Of a stretch of DNA of 64,000 bases, positions 9,181-19,623 are shown one piece after another. The translations under genes and the position numbers were made by a program. Source of the DNA: an uncultured Polaribacter sp. GTDB taxonomy: Bacteria; Bacteroidota; Bacteroidia; Flavobacteriales; Flavobacteriaceae. The DNA is taken from NCBI RefSeq assembly GCF_947495205.1, contig NZ_CANLXV010000004.1, positions 186,001 to 250,000 of the forward strand, read 5' to 3'. Position 1 is the stretch's first letter. Every line of letters begins with the position of its first letter. Under the pieces are notes generated by a model, which was not told the origin of the DNA, searched no databases, and saw only the letters and a list, made by a program, of their open reading frames with translations.

Positions 9181-10196
9181 TAATTTTTCAATTCTTTTAA
9201 TAAAATTTCGTGCATTTGATTGGTATAATTTAAATGTGTAACAATTCTTATTTTACCTTCTCCCATAGGTGTTAATAAAATGTTTTTTTCTTTCATTTTA
9301 TTGATAAAATTATCTGCACCAATTTTTTCATTCACATAAAAAATAAGAATATTGGTTTCTACAGGTTCTATTTTAGTAATGTAACTGCAAGTTTCTAAAA
9401 CCGTGGCAATTTCCTTGGCTTTTCTATGATCTTCTGCCAAACGTTCTATATTATTTTCTAGTGCGTAAATACCAGCGGCAGCTAAAAAACCAACTTGTCT
9501 CATGCCACCACCTAATAATTTACGCAATCGCAATGCTTTTACAATGTTTGCTTTAGAACCTAATAATAATGAACCAATAGGTGCGCCTAAACCTTTAGAC
9601 AGGCAAATCGAAATCGTATCAAAAAGTTGCCCATACTGTTTGGGGTTTTCCTTTTTAGCCACCAAAGCATTAAATAAACGTGCACCATCTAAATGATAAA
9701 CTAAATTATTTTTTTGTGCTACTTTCTGTATTTTTTCCAATTCAGAAAAATCCCAACATGCGCCACCTCCTTTATTCGTGGTATTTTCTACACAAATTAA
9801 CTTTGTAAATGGCAAGTATATTTGTGGTTTTACTGCTGCAAACTCCTCAATTTGACTTGCAGTAAACATACCTCTTTCTCCGTCTATTAATTTACAAGTA
9901 ACTCCAGAATTAAAGGCAACTCCACCACTTTCGTAATTATAAATATGTGCATATTTATCTGCAATTACCAAATCTCCTGGTTGTGTATGTAATTTTATAG
10001 CAGTTTGATTTGCCATTGTGCCCGATGGAAAAAAAAGTGCAGCTTCCATACCAAACATTTTTGCTGCTTTTTCTTGAAGTTGGTTTACAGTTGGGTCCAT
10101 TTGAAAAACATCATCGCCCACTTTTGCTTGCATCATAGCATCTAACATGCCTTTTGTAGGTTTGGTTACTGTATCTGAAATTAGGTCTATGGTCAT
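9171..10196 (-). CDS. ltaE: Low-specificity L-threonine aldolase
   Basis: [12 protein letters not shown]-terminus, [27 protein letters not shown] site. Confidence 0.92.
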   Translation of the reverse strand: MTIDLISDTVTKPTKGMLDAMMQAKVGDDVFQMDPTVNQLQEKAAKMFGMEAALFFPSGTMANQTAIKLHTQPGDLVIADKYAHIYNYESGGVAFNSGVTCKLIDGERGMFTASQIEEFAAVKPQIYLPFTKLICVENTTNKGGGACWDFSELEKIQKVAQKNNLVYHLDGARLFNALVAKKENPKQYGQLFDTISICLSKGLGAPIGSLLLGSKANIVKALRLRKLLGGGMRQVGFLAAAGIYALENNIERLAEDHRKAKEIATVLETCSYITKIEPVETNILIFYVNEKIGADNFINKMKEKNILLTPMGEGKIRIVTHLNYTNQMHEILLKELKNYQK

Positions 10197-10329
10197 CTAA
10201 AGAAAACTTTAAAAACTAAAATAGCATTTTTAAAGTTTTACTCAAAAAAAATAGCTTATTTTAAACCTTTAATTTGTTTTTATTGTTAAATAATGCTACT
10301 TTATGATATTAATTACTTATAAACCTTAA

Positions 10330-12789
10330 ATGAATATTTTAAAATTTGTATTGCTTATTTTTTTTGTGACTATTTCTTTTATTTCAAATGCACAAACTAA
10401 TATTTACCACAGTCCTGTTGAAGTATTAGAAAAATATAGTTTAAAAAATTATTCAGAAAAAGTTTACGTTCATTCTGATAAAACGATCTACAACAATGAA
10501 GATGACATTTGGTTTACTTTATATTTAATTAATGGAGTTACACACAAAAAATCTAATAAAAGTATGTTAGCATATGTTGAATTGCTAAACGAAAAAAATG
10601 ACATTATAAACCAAAAAAAGCTATTCATAAATAATTTAAGTACCGCTGGAAATTTTACATTATCTAAAAGTATAAAACCTGGTAACTATAAAATAAGAGC
10701 CTATACTAACCACATGAAAAATCAGAGCAGTTCTTATTTCTTTGAAAAAAAAATAACAATTTGGTCTTACAACAATGAAATTATAAATAACCAAGTTAAA
10801 GAAGTTAGCACAACGATTGCTAATAAAGAAACAGCAAGTAAACCAGATTTACATTTTTATCCACAAGGTGGCTATTTAGTAAATAGTTTAATGAATAAGG
10901 TGGTTATTAAACTGAAGAACAAAATTTACGATACTTTGCAGGTTAAGGGGAATATAGTTGACCAAAATAACGAAATAATAACTAGTTTTACTTCTACCAA
11001 ATTTGGATTAGGCGAATTTTCTATAATTCCTAAAAAAGGAAAAAAATACTTTGCAATACTAACACATAACAATAATGATTTTAAATATAAACTGCCTGCA
11101 GCTTTAAATAAAGGCTTTGTTTTGAATGTTGTAAACTCAGATAAAAAAATATACATCTCTCTAAATACAAATTCTAAAAATGGCTTATTAGGGAGTTCTC
11201 TTTTAATTCATAAAAGAGGAAAATTAATGTATAACCAAAAAATTAAAGAAGTTGTTCATAAAAAAACACTACAAATCCCAGTAAATCAACTTAACAATGG
11301 CATTATTCACATTACACTATTTAACAGCGACTTACACCCTGTTTGTGAACGTTTAGTGTTTGTTTATAAAGAAGATAATACTCCTAAAATATCTATTGAA
11401 AAAGAAAAAGAATATTATGGAATTAGAAAAAAAGTAAATTTAAAAATAAATGTAAAGAACAATCAAGACATTGTAATACCAAGTAAACTTTCTTTGTCTG
11501 TTAAAGATATAAATACTTTACCTAAAGAAAAGTTTGCTGAAAATATAAAAAGTTGGTTGCTGTTAAATTCTGATTTAAGAGGCAAAATTAAAAATCCTTC
11601 TTATTTTTTTAATAATAAAGAAAAAAGAAAAAGCAAGTATCTGTTAGACTTAATTATGCTTACAAACGGTTGGAGAAAATTTACATGGCAAGAGGTTTTA
11701 GCAAATAAATTAAACAACTTACAACACAAACCCGAAAAAGGTTTTATGCTTCAAGGAACTGTAAATTCAATAAGATCTTCTAAAAATTCATTACCAAAAT
11801 ACACAAGACTAACCTTCCCAGCAGGAGGTTTGTTTAAACAAGAACCCATAACAAAAACAGATAGTATTGGTAATTATTCTTACGGTCCTTTTGTTTTTTT
11901 TGATAGTATTCCTGTAATTGTAGAAGCTAGGCTTAATAACTTTAAATCTAAAAGAAAAGAAGATAAAAAAGTAATTATTACACCTAAACTAGGAAAAAAA
12001 GAATCGAAAATTATTTCTAAAAAAAACACTAAAGATAATATACAATCCAAAATTCTTGTAAAACCTTACACAGAACAACAAAAAAAATTACAAAAACTTA
12101 AAAATAAATTTACACAAACTGAAAATGTACTAAACGAAGTGGTTGTAAAAGCTAAATTAAAAAAAGAAGAGGATGAAAGAAATAGAGAAATGAATAAAAG
12201 AACCTCTTATGGAAATGCTTTTAATAGAACCGACTTAAATGAAATTGGTAAGTCTTTTGGAGACATTTTTAATTTATTAGCTACAATTGGTGGCTTAACA
12301 ATTAATGGTGATCAAGTAAGGGTAAACAGACAAAGAGATGCAGAACCTTTAATTTTATACAACGAACTTCCTATTGAAGCTATTGAATTGAGTGGCATAC
12401 CAGCTAATGAAGTTTCTTTTGTAGATGTTTTGGTTGGCCCTGAAATTGCTATTTTTAGTAGTAGTGTTCCTGTAATTTCTATATACTCTAAAAGTAGTTC
12501 TGGCAGATTTATAGAGAGAGAACCAGGAATTACAAATTACAAAGCAGCTGGTTTTTATACTGCTAAAGAATTTTATGCACCAGACCATATTAATGGCATA
12601 GAAGAACAAACAAAACCAGATGTGAGAACAACGCTACATTGGGCACCTAATATTATTGTAATGAAAGATAAACCTGTGGAGATTTCTTTTTTTACTTCTG
12701 ATATTAAAAGTGAATACATTATAGAAATTGAAGGAATTTCTGTAACAGGCAAACCAATTTATAAAACCTCTAAATTTTTTGTTGAATAA
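10330..12789 (+). CDS. MG2 (alpha-2-macroglobulin-like) / TonB plug-domain secreted protein
   Basis: KVYVHSDKTIYNNEDDIWFTLYLIN MG2-type start, C-terminal plug-like GGLTINGDQVRVNRQRDAEPLILYNELPIE; paralog at 57941. Confidence 0.7.
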   Translation: MNILKFVLLIFFVTISFISNAQTNIYHSPVEVLEKYSLKNYSEKVYVHSDKTIYNNEDDIWFTLYLINGVTHKKSNKSMLAYVELLNEKNDIINQKKLFINNLSTAGNFTLSKSIKPGNYKIRAYTNHMKNQSSSYFFEKKITIWSYNNEIINNQVKEVSTTIANKETASKPDLHFYPQGGYLVNSLMNKVVIKLKNKIYDTLQVKGNIVDQNNEIITSFTSTKFGLGEFSIIPKKGKKYFAILTHNNNDFKYKLPAALNKGFVLNVVNSDKKIYISLNTNSKNGLLGSSLLIHKRGKLMYNQKIKEVVHKKTLQIPVNQLNNGIIHITLFNSDLHPVCERLVFVYKEDNTPKISIEKEKEYYGIRKKVNLKINVKNNQDIVIPSKLSLSVKDINTLPKEKFAENIKSWLLLNSDLRGKIKNPSYFFNNKEKRKSKYLLDLIMLTNGWRKFTWQEVLANKLNNLQHKPEKGFMLQGTVNSIRSSKNSLPKYTRLTFPAGGLFKQEPITKTDSIGNYSYGPFVFFDSIPVIVEARLNNFKSKRKEDKKVIITPKLGKKESKIISKKNTKDNIQSKILVKPYTEQQKKLQKLKNKFTQTENVLNEVVVKAKLKKEEDERNREMNKRTSYGNAFNRTDLNEIGKSFGDIFNLLATIGGLTINGDQVRVNRQRDAEPLILYNELPIEAIELSGIPANEVSFVDVLVGPEIAIFSSSVPVISIYSKSSSGRFIEREPGITNYKAAGFYTAKEFYAPDHINGIEEQTKPDVRTTLHWAPNIIVMKDKPVEISFFTSDIKSEYIIEIEGISVTGKPIYKTSKFFVE

Positions 12790-12819
12790 AACGATAGTTA
12801 AGTAGCTATTTATTTTGTT

Positions 12820-15237
12820 TTAATTCCCAATTGGTGATCCATCAGGAATTTGTGGTGCCAGTGTTTTTTTATGTGATTTTGGATTTTTTAAATAATCTTT
12901 AATCATCTTAACCATAGCATCATTATAAATTTTTTGTGTTCCTTTGCTTTTTTTATTCTGAAGAATTTCTTTAATTTCATTTAACTTATACAAAACAATA
13001 GCATTTACTTGTTGGTATTGATTTTTGTTTGCGCCTAAATAAAACAATTGCTCTAAAACCTTAATATTTATAACGTTTTGCAATTCTTTATAATAATTAA
13101 TGTTGTATGTTTTTTTAATGGTTTTTGAGATCAATTCGTCAATTAACTCCTCTAAACCTAATTGATTCTTATTCAAACTTTTATGCGCAATTAAACGCGA
13201 CATTCTTTGTGAATTTAACAATAAACTTAATGTCATTTCAGAAGCTGTTTCTACTGCACTAAAAGCATCAAATGCTACACCTAATTTGCTTTTAAAAGAT
13301 TCTCTTGTTCTCCCAAAACCCATCGCCCTTGGCGGAAATAAACCCAACTTTTCTTCTGGAATTGCAATTTCATTAACATGTAAAGTTTGTAAAACTGCTT
13401 GCAATGCAATGCGTTCTGTAGTTCCAGAAACTCTTTTTACTATGGTTTGATTATCGCCTTTTACAGCATAACTATACTCTAAACCACCAATTAATTTTGA
13501 AGTAGCTTCTGTTTGATATCTATGAAAAAAATAAAGAGGCACAAAAACATCTTCTAATACAGAATACGGCTGGTTTGTTTTTATATTATCTGCAGAAAAA
13601 TTTGCAATTGCCTTTTTTCTAATTTTTAAAACATTGTACAATTCATCATGAATATTGCCTCCATTATCCCATAAATGTGCTGCAGAATTTGCACTTCCTT
13701 TAGACCTAGCATCTTGATCAGATAAATATTTTAAACCTTTTTTTGCAGCATTTTTCAGAATAAGATTCAATTCTTTTGCTTCATTTTTATCTTTAGGAAA
13801 ATCTTGATAAAAATACGCAACAGTTACCTTATCCCAAGCACCAATTTTGGTATCATAAGCATCAGAAAAATTAATACTTCCATCTTCTTTTAAACTAAAT
13901 TTTGGATGTGGATAATCCATAACAGAGCTTCTATTATTGGTACTTGCAGCAAAATTATGGGCAAAACCTAAAGTATGCCCAATTTCATGTGCAGATAATT
14001 GTCTTATTCTTGCCAAAGCCATTTGTAAAGCAAAATCATCATTTGAATTATTATTAGCATAAGGTGCTTGCAAAGCTTGTGCAATTAAAAAATCTTGACG
14101 AATTCTTAAACTCCCCAAACTTACATGACCTTTAATAATTTCTCCTGTTCTAGGATCAGAAATACTTGCACCATAACTCCACCCTCTTGTAGATCTATGC
14201 ACCCATTGTACCACATTATAACGCACATCTAAAGGATCTGCATTTTCTGGTAACATTTTAAACTGAAAAGCATCTTTGTAACCAATGGCTTCAAAAGCTT
14301 GGTTCCACCAAAGACCACCATCTAACAAAGCAGATCTTACTGGCTCTGGAGTTCCTCTGTCTAAATAATAAATAATAGGTTTTTTGGCTTCAGAAATTTT
14401 AGCATTTGGGTTTTTCTTTTCTAAACGATGTCTGTAAATAAATCGTTTGGTAATAGCTTCATTTACAGGTGTGGCATAATCTAAATAAGACATGGCATAA
14501 CCACCAGAACGTGTATCAAAACTTCTAGGTTTGTAGTTATTGTCTGGTAATTTTACAAAACTATGGTGCTGATTTACAGAAACTGCTGTTGCATCTGGAG
14601 TTACACTTCTTATGTTATAACCTTTAGGTTTTCCTTTAAAAGTAAGTAAAACATCAAACTCAACATTTTTAGGAAATGCTTTGGTGCGTTCTAAATTAAA
14701 AGCACTTCTACTTTTATCTAAACTGTAGTTTCCTTGATTATTTCTTGCCAAAGTATTTGCCACACCATGAGCATCTCTCATAAAAAATAAAGAAGCATCT
14801 ACCAAATAGGTATTGTTTTTTATCTCTTTAATTACAAAGCCATGCAATATAGATTTTGCAAACGCCTCCTTTACAGATTTTTGTTCTTCAATGTTTTGTG
14901 TAATTGCTCTATACTTTAAATTGGGTTGTACCAACAAAATTTTATTCCCAGCTTTTTTAAAATGCACTACTACTCCGCCACCTAACTGCCCTCTATCTAA
15001 ACCAATATCGTTAGAACCAATTCCTTCAGAAAGTGCATTTACATATAAAAAATCTGTATTTAATTTATCTATTTCTAGGTAAATTTTATCTTCATTTTCA
15101 TCGTAATAAAACGTAAAATATCCTTGGTATTTTTTAATACCTTTTTGTAATTTTTTAGATGATTTTTCAATAAAAAACTGAGAAAATCCTTTTGAACAGC
15201 AAGCAATTAAAACAAGAATAAAGAGTATTTTTTTCAT
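12820..15237 (-). CDS. Zinc-dependent metalloprotease (DUF5117/DUF4953-type)
   Basis: HEIGHTLGFAHNF metzincin motif, signal peptide. Confidence 0.85.
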   Translation of the reverse strand: MKKILFILVLIACCSKGFSQFFIEKSSKKLQKGIKKYQGYFTFYYDENEDKIYLEIDKLNTDFLYVNALSEGIGSNDIGLDRGQLGGGVVVHFKKAGNKILLVQPNLKYRAITQNIEEQKSVKEAFAKSILHGFVIKEIKNNTYLVDASLFFMRDAHGVANTLARNNQGNYSLDKSRSAFNLERTKAFPKNVEFDVLLTFKGKPKGYNIRSVTPDATAVSVNQHHSFVKLPDNNYKPRSFDTRSGGYAMSYLDYATPVNEAITKRFIYRHRLEKKNPNAKISEAKKPIIYYLDRGTPEPVRSALLDGGLWWNQAFEAIGYKDAFQFKMLPENADPLDVRYNVVQWVHRSTRGWSYGASISDPRTGEIIKGHVSLGSLRIRQDFLIAQALQAPYANNNSNDDFALQMALARIRQLSAHEIGHTLGFAHNFAASTNNRSSVMDYPHPKFSLKEDGSINFSDAYDTKIGAWDKVTVAYFYQDFPKDKNEAKELNLILKNAAKKGLKYLSDQDARSKGSANSAAHLWDNGGNIHDELYNVLKIRKKAIANFSADNIKTNQPYSVLEDVFVPLYFFHRYQTEATSKLIGGLEYSYAVKGDNQTIVKRVSGTTERIALQAVLQTLHVNEIAIPEEKLGLFPPRAMGFGRTRESFKSKLGVAFDAFSAVETASEMTLSLLLNSQRMSRLIAHKSLNKNQLGLEELIDELISKTIKKTYNINYYKELQNVINIKVLEQLFYLGANKNQYQQVNAIVLYKLNEIKEILQNKKSKGTQKIYNDAMVKMIKDYLKNPKSHKKTLAPQIPDGSPIGN

Positions 15238-15323
15238 GATAAAAATATTTTCTATAAAACTATAAAATAACTACGGTGAATAAAAGAAGAAATCCTAAAA
15301 TTTAATTTATTTTTGTTTTAACT

Positions 15324-16415
15324 ATGATTACACAAGACCAATTAAAAAACATTGAAGTTAGAATTGATAAGCTAAAAGATTATTTAGAAATCGATAAAAA
15401 ACTGATTGAAATTGCCAATGAAGAAGAAAAAACGGCAAATCCAGATTTTTGGAACAATCCAAAAGCTGCAGAATTGGTAATGAAAGAATTGCGGATCAAA
15501 AAAAAATGGGTAGAAGATTACAACAAAGCCATTTCTTTAAACGAAGACGTAAACGTATTGTATGAATTCTACAAAGAAGGCGAAGTTGAAGAGGAAGAAA
15601 TAACAAATCAGTTTGAAGTTTTAAGTACTTTTTTAGAAGATATAGAATTTAAAAACATGCTTTCTGAAGAAGGCGATGCACTTTCTGCAACGGTACAAAT
15701 TACTGCAGGCGCGGGTGGCACAGAAAGTTGCGACTGGGCAGAAATGCTGTTTAGAATGTACTCTATGTGGTCTGAAAAACAAGGCTTTAAACAAAAAACA
15801 TTAAATTACCAAGCAGGAGATGCTGCAGGTATAAAAACCGTAACTTTTGAAGTTTCTGGAGATTACGCATTTGGTTGGCTTAAAGGTGAAAACGGCGTGC
15901 ATAGGTTGGTAAGAATTTCTCCTTTTGACTCTAATGCCAAACGCCATACAAGTTTTGCTTCTGTTTATGTATATCCTGTTGCAGATGATTCTATTGAAAT
16001 TGATATAAATCCTGCAGATATAGAAATTACCACAGCACGTTCTAGTGGTGCAGGTGGGCAAAATGTAAATAAAGTAGAAACTAAAGTACAACTTACACAT
16101 AAGCCATCTGGCATACAAATTTCTTGTTCAAACTCACGCTCACAACATGATAATAGAGCAACTGCAATGCAAATGCTTAAATCTCAATTGTATGAAATTG
16201 AACTGCAAAAACAGCAAGCTGCAAGAGATGATATTGAAGCCAATAAAATGAAAAATGAATGGGGTAGCCAAATTAGAAATTATGTAATGCACCCTTATAA
16301 ACTAGTAAAAGATGTAAGAACTGCTCATGAAACTGGTAATGTAGATGCTGTTATGGATGGAAATATTAATGCATTTTTAAAAGCCTATTTAATGTTAAAC
16401 GGACAAAAGGGTTAG
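15324..16415 (+). CDS. prfB: Peptide chain release factor 2 (continuous ORF, no frameshift)
   Basis: GGQ motif [27 protein letters not shown]2-type N-terminus. Confidence 0.95.
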   Translation: MITQDQLKNIEVRIDKLKDYLEIDKKLIEIANEEEKTANPDFWNNPKAAELVMKELRIKKKWVEDYNKAISLNEDVNVLYEFYKEGEVEEEEITNQFEVLSTFLEDIEFKNMLSEEGDALSATVQITAGAGGTESCDWAEMLFRMYSMWSEKQGFKQKTLNYQAGDAAGIKTVTFEVSGDYAFGWLKGENGVHRLVRISPFDSNAKRHTSFASVYVYPVADDSIEIDINPADIEITTARSSGAGGQNVNKVETKVQLTHKPSGIQISCSNSRSQHDNRATAMQMLKSQLYEIELQKQQAARDDIEANKMKNEWGSQIRNYVMHPYKLVKDVRTAHETGNVDAVMDGNINAFLKAYLMLNGQKG

Positions 16416-16464
16416 TTGTTGGTTGTTGGTTGTTGGTTGTTGGTTGTTGGTTGTTGGTTGTTGG
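16416..16464. repeat. Heptanucleotide tandem repeat (TTGTTGG)x7
   Basis: Seven perfect 7-bp units starting at the base after the prfB stop codon. Confidence 0.98.
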
Positions 16465-16567
16465 TTAACCAATTTTAAAAAATTGAATTCTTTTAAACAA
16501 ATAAATTTATCTTTCTTTTTTCAACCTTGAATCTTTACAAACTTTTAAAATTTAAAAAACATAAAAA

Positions 16568-16909
16568 ATGATAAAAATATACCATAATCCACGTTGTAGA
16601 AAATCTAGAGAAGGAGTAACTATTCTGCAAGAATCAGGTAAAGAATTTGAAGTTGTTAAATATTTAGAAAATATACCTAATGAGCAAGAACTTACAAATA
16701 TCATAGAAATGTTAGGCATCTCTCCAATACAACTGGTTAGAAAAACAGAAAAAATTTGGAAAGAAAATTACAAAGGAAAAGTGTTAACAGATTCAGAAAT
16801 TATTAAGGCAATGTTAAAAAACCCTAAATTAATAGAACGCCCTATTGTAATAAATGGCAATAAAGCCACAATTGGCAGACCTTCTGGTGCTATTTTAAAA
16901 ATAATCTAA
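16568..16909 (+). CDS. arsC: Arsenate reductase (ArsC/Spx family, glutaredoxin type)
   Basis: IYHNPRCRKSREGVTIL, ERPIVINGNKATIGRP. Confidence 0.88.
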   Translation: MIKIYHNPRCRKSREGVTILQESGKEFEVVKYLENIPNEQELTNIIEMLGISPIQLVRKTEKIWKENYKGKVLTDSEIIKAMLKNPKLIERPIVINGNKATIGRPSGAILKII

Positions 16910-17001
16910 ATTAGAAAACGGCTTTTTGTTTAACTTTTTTTTAACCCAATAAAACTATACTTAAATAGAACTTTGTACGTAACTAATTAAAGTTTTAAGT
17001 T

Positions 17002-19464
17002 TTGAAAATAAAAATACTTTTATTTATAATTATAGTTTTTTCAATTAACCTTTTATCTGCTCAGAGAACATCATCAAAAAAAAATATCAAACTCACAGGT
17101 GTTGTTGTTGATTTAAAAACGAATCAACCTTTAGAGTATGCCACCATCATTTTAAAAAACACCAAAACAAATGTAGTTTCTGGCGGAATTACAGATGCAA
17201 AGGGTAAATTTAACATAGAAACTCCAAAAGCAAATTATTTAATAAGTGTAGAATTTATTTCTTTTAAACCCGTAAAATTTCCTGCACAAACCTTATCTGC
17301 AGATAAAAATTTTGGTACTATTAAATTGTCTGAAGATGCAAATAGTTTAAATGAAATTGTGCTAGTTGCAGAAAAAACTACGGTAGACATTCGTTTAGAC
17401 AAAAAGATTTTTAATATTGGTAAGGATTTATCTATAAGAGGTGGTAATGCAAGTGATGTTTTAGGCAATGTACCTTCTGTACAAGTAGATGTGGAAGGCG
17501 CTGTAAGTTTACGTGGTAATGAAAACGTAACCATTTTAATTAATGGCAGACCAAGTGCATTAGTTGGTTTAAATGGCGCAGAAGCATTAAGGCAAATTCC
17601 TGCAGAAGCCATAGAAAAGGTAGAAGTAATTACATCTCCATCTTCTAGATATGATGCTGAAGGAACAGCAGGAATTTTAAACATCATTTTAAGAAAAAAT
17701 AAACTTACAGGCTTTAATGGTTCTTTACAATTAGATTTAGGAATACCAGAACGTTTAGGAACCGCTTTTAATGCCAATTGGCGCACAAAAAAATGGAATT
17801 TATTTACAAATACAGGTTTTAGATATAATGAAACGCCAGGAAATGCAACAACAGATTCAGACTTCTTTTCTACTTCTGCACAAAATGCAAAAGTAATAGA
17901 ACGTAGAAAATTCGATCGTTTAGGAAGATCTATTTTTACTAGTTTTGGAGCAGAATATTATCTAACAGAAAACTCTAGCATAATTGGTAACATTGTTTAC
18001 AATGGTGGTAATGATGATGATGTAAACTCAAACACAATAGACAGGTTTGATAGTAACAATAATTTAAACGAAGCCACTTTTAGAAGAGAAAAAGAGGCGG
18101 AAGATGAAGCCAGAATTCAATATACATTAGACTATGTAAATAATTTTAATGAAACCGGTAAAAAACTAACTGTAAATTTACAATACTCTACAGAAACAGA
18201 AGAAATAAACAACGGAATTACAGAAATAGATACCCAAGTAAATCTGCTAAACGATTTAGAACAAGTAATAGAAGACCAAGATGAAAATCGTGCATTAGTA
18301 CAAATAGATTATGTGCATCCTGTTGGAGAAAACATACAATATGAAATAGGTTATAGAGGTAATTATAGAGACATTTTTAATAGCTTTTTTTTAGCAGAAA
18401 GACTAGATTTTCCAAACGGACCTTTAGTGCCAGATGCCGGCTTAAACAATGCCTTTAATTATGAAGAATTTGTAAATGCTGCATACTTTCAATATGGTCA
18501 AAAATTTAATAATATTTCTTTATTAGCAGGTTTGCGTTACGAATATACTTTTATAGAAATTATACAACAAACGGCAACAACCACAAATAGTCAAAATTAC
18601 GGTAACCTATTTCCTACCATAAATTTAGGTTATGAAATTAAAGATGGCGAAAATATTACTTTAGGCTATAACAAAAGAATAAGAAGACCAAGAGGCAGAA
18701 GCTTAAATCCTTTTCCTAGCAGATCAAGTGAATCTAATATTTACACAGGTAATGTAGCTTTAAACCCAGTAATTACAAATGCAATAGATTTAGGTTACCT
18801 TAAAAGATGGAGCAAATTTACTTTAAGCACCTCTATTTACTACAACATTAGCAATGATAATTGGGAAAGAATACAAGAAGACACTGGCGAAATTACAGAC
18901 AATGGAGATCCTATAATTAGAAGATTCCCTATAAATTTATCTACAGAAGAAAGAGTTGGTTTAGAATTTACTTTAAATTATAAACCTTTTAAAATATGGA
19001 ATATTAATAGCGATTTTAATCTCTTTAACGTTACAAGCACAGGAGATTACACAAACCCAAAAACCAATCAAGTTACCAATTTCGATTTTGTAAATACCTC
19101 TTATTTTATTCGTTTAAACCAAAAAATCACATTGCCTGGTAAAACAGATTTACAAATTAACACCAATTATTTTGGGCCATCACAAAATGCCCAATCTACA
19201 AGAGAAGGTATTTTTAGTCTAAACCTTGCAGCAAGTAAAGATTTTTTCAATGAAAAAGCTTCATTAAGTTTAAATTTTAGCGATGTTTTTAATAGCAGAA
19301 TTAGCAGAAGAATTACAAATATACCCAATGTTTTAAACCAAATTGCAGAATTTCAATGGAGAGAACCACAATTTAGAGTAAGCTTTGTATATCGTTTTAA
19401 TCAAAAGAAAAAACCAAACATAGGAAATAGAGATAATGGTGGTAGAGAAGATTTTGAAGGCTAA
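17002..19464 (+). CDS. TonB-dependent receptor / outer-membrane beta-barrel protein with N-terminal carboxypeptidase-like domain (TTG start)
   Basis: LTGVVVDLKTNQPLEYATIILKNTKT domain, plug LGNVPSVQVDVEGAVSLRGNENVTILINGRPSAL, long beta-barrel. Confidence 0.88.
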   Translation: MKIKILLFIIIVFSINLLSAQRTSSKKNIKLTGVVVDLKTNQPLEYATIILKNTKTNVVSGGITDAKGKFNIETPKANYLISVEFISFKPVKFPAQTLSADKNFGTIKLSEDANSLNEIVLVAEKTTVDIRLDKKIFNIGKDLSIRGGNASDVLGNVPSVQVDVEGAVSLRGNENVTILINGRPSALVGLNGAEALRQIPAEAIEKVEVITSPSSRYDAEGTAGILNIILRKNKLTGFNGSLQLDLGIPERLGTAFNANWRTKKWNLFTNTGFRYNETPGNATTDSDFFSTSAQNAKVIERRKFDRLGRSIFTSFGAEYYLTENSSIIGNIVYNGGNDDDVNSNTIDRFDSNNNLNEATFRREKEAEDEARIQYTLDYVNNFNETGKKLTVNLQYSTETEEINNGITEIDTQVNLLNDLEQVIEDQDENRALVQIDYVHPVGENIQYEIGYRGNYRDIFNSFFLAERLDFPNGPLVPDAGLNNAFNYEEFVNAAYFQYGQKFNNISLLAGLRYEYTFIEIIQQTATTTNSQNYGNLFPTINLGYEIKDGENITLGYNKRIRRPRGRSLNPFPSRSSESNIYTGNVALNPVITNAIDLGYLKRWSKFTLSTSIYYNISNDNWERIQEDTGEITDNGDPIIRRFPINLSTEERVGLEFTLNYKPFKIWNINSDFNLFNVTSTGDYTNPKTNQVTNFDFVNTSYFIRLNQKITLPGKTDLQINTNYFGPSQNAQSTREGIFSLNLAASKDFFNEKASLSLNFSDVFNSRISRRITNIPNVLNQIAEFQWREPQFRVSFVYRFNQKKKPNIGNRDNGGREDFEG

Positions 19465-19469
19465 TATTT

Positions 19470-19550
19470 TTTGGGCGTTTTAACGGGCTTTACGTTGCAA
19501 TCTTTTGCTCATACTTCACAAAAGGATTTCCACTGCAATCCCTAACGCAC
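19470..19550. repeat. Candidate dispersed, self-complementary intergenic element
   Basis: gcgtt...aacgc outer arms and aatcttttg...caaaaggatt inner arms; higher GC than surroundings; non-coding gap. Confidence 0.5.
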
Positions 19551-19564
19551 TTACTCAACCGCAC

Positions 19565-19603
19565 AAAAAAACTCATAATGTTATTAACATTATGAGTTTT
19601 TTT
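19565..19603. terminator. Bidirectional intrinsic terminator (actcataatgtta/taacattatgagt)
   Basis: Perfect 13-bp inverted repeat with flanking A and T runs between convergent genes. Confidence 0.88.
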
Positions 19604-19623
19604 ATATATATATTTAAGAAATA

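Noticed and set aside
15324-15460. Search for a +1 programmed frameshift in prfB
   Set aside because: Reading frame is uninterrupted from the ATG and no slippery UGA site is present.
16411-16470. Heptamer array considered as CRISPR or coding repeat
   Set aside because: Unit is 7 bp without spacers and starts after the stop codon; it is a simple VNTR.
17235-17786. 183-aa minus-strand ORF
   Set aside because: Antisense to the conserved plug domain of the TonB-dependent receptor; composition mirrors the coding strand.
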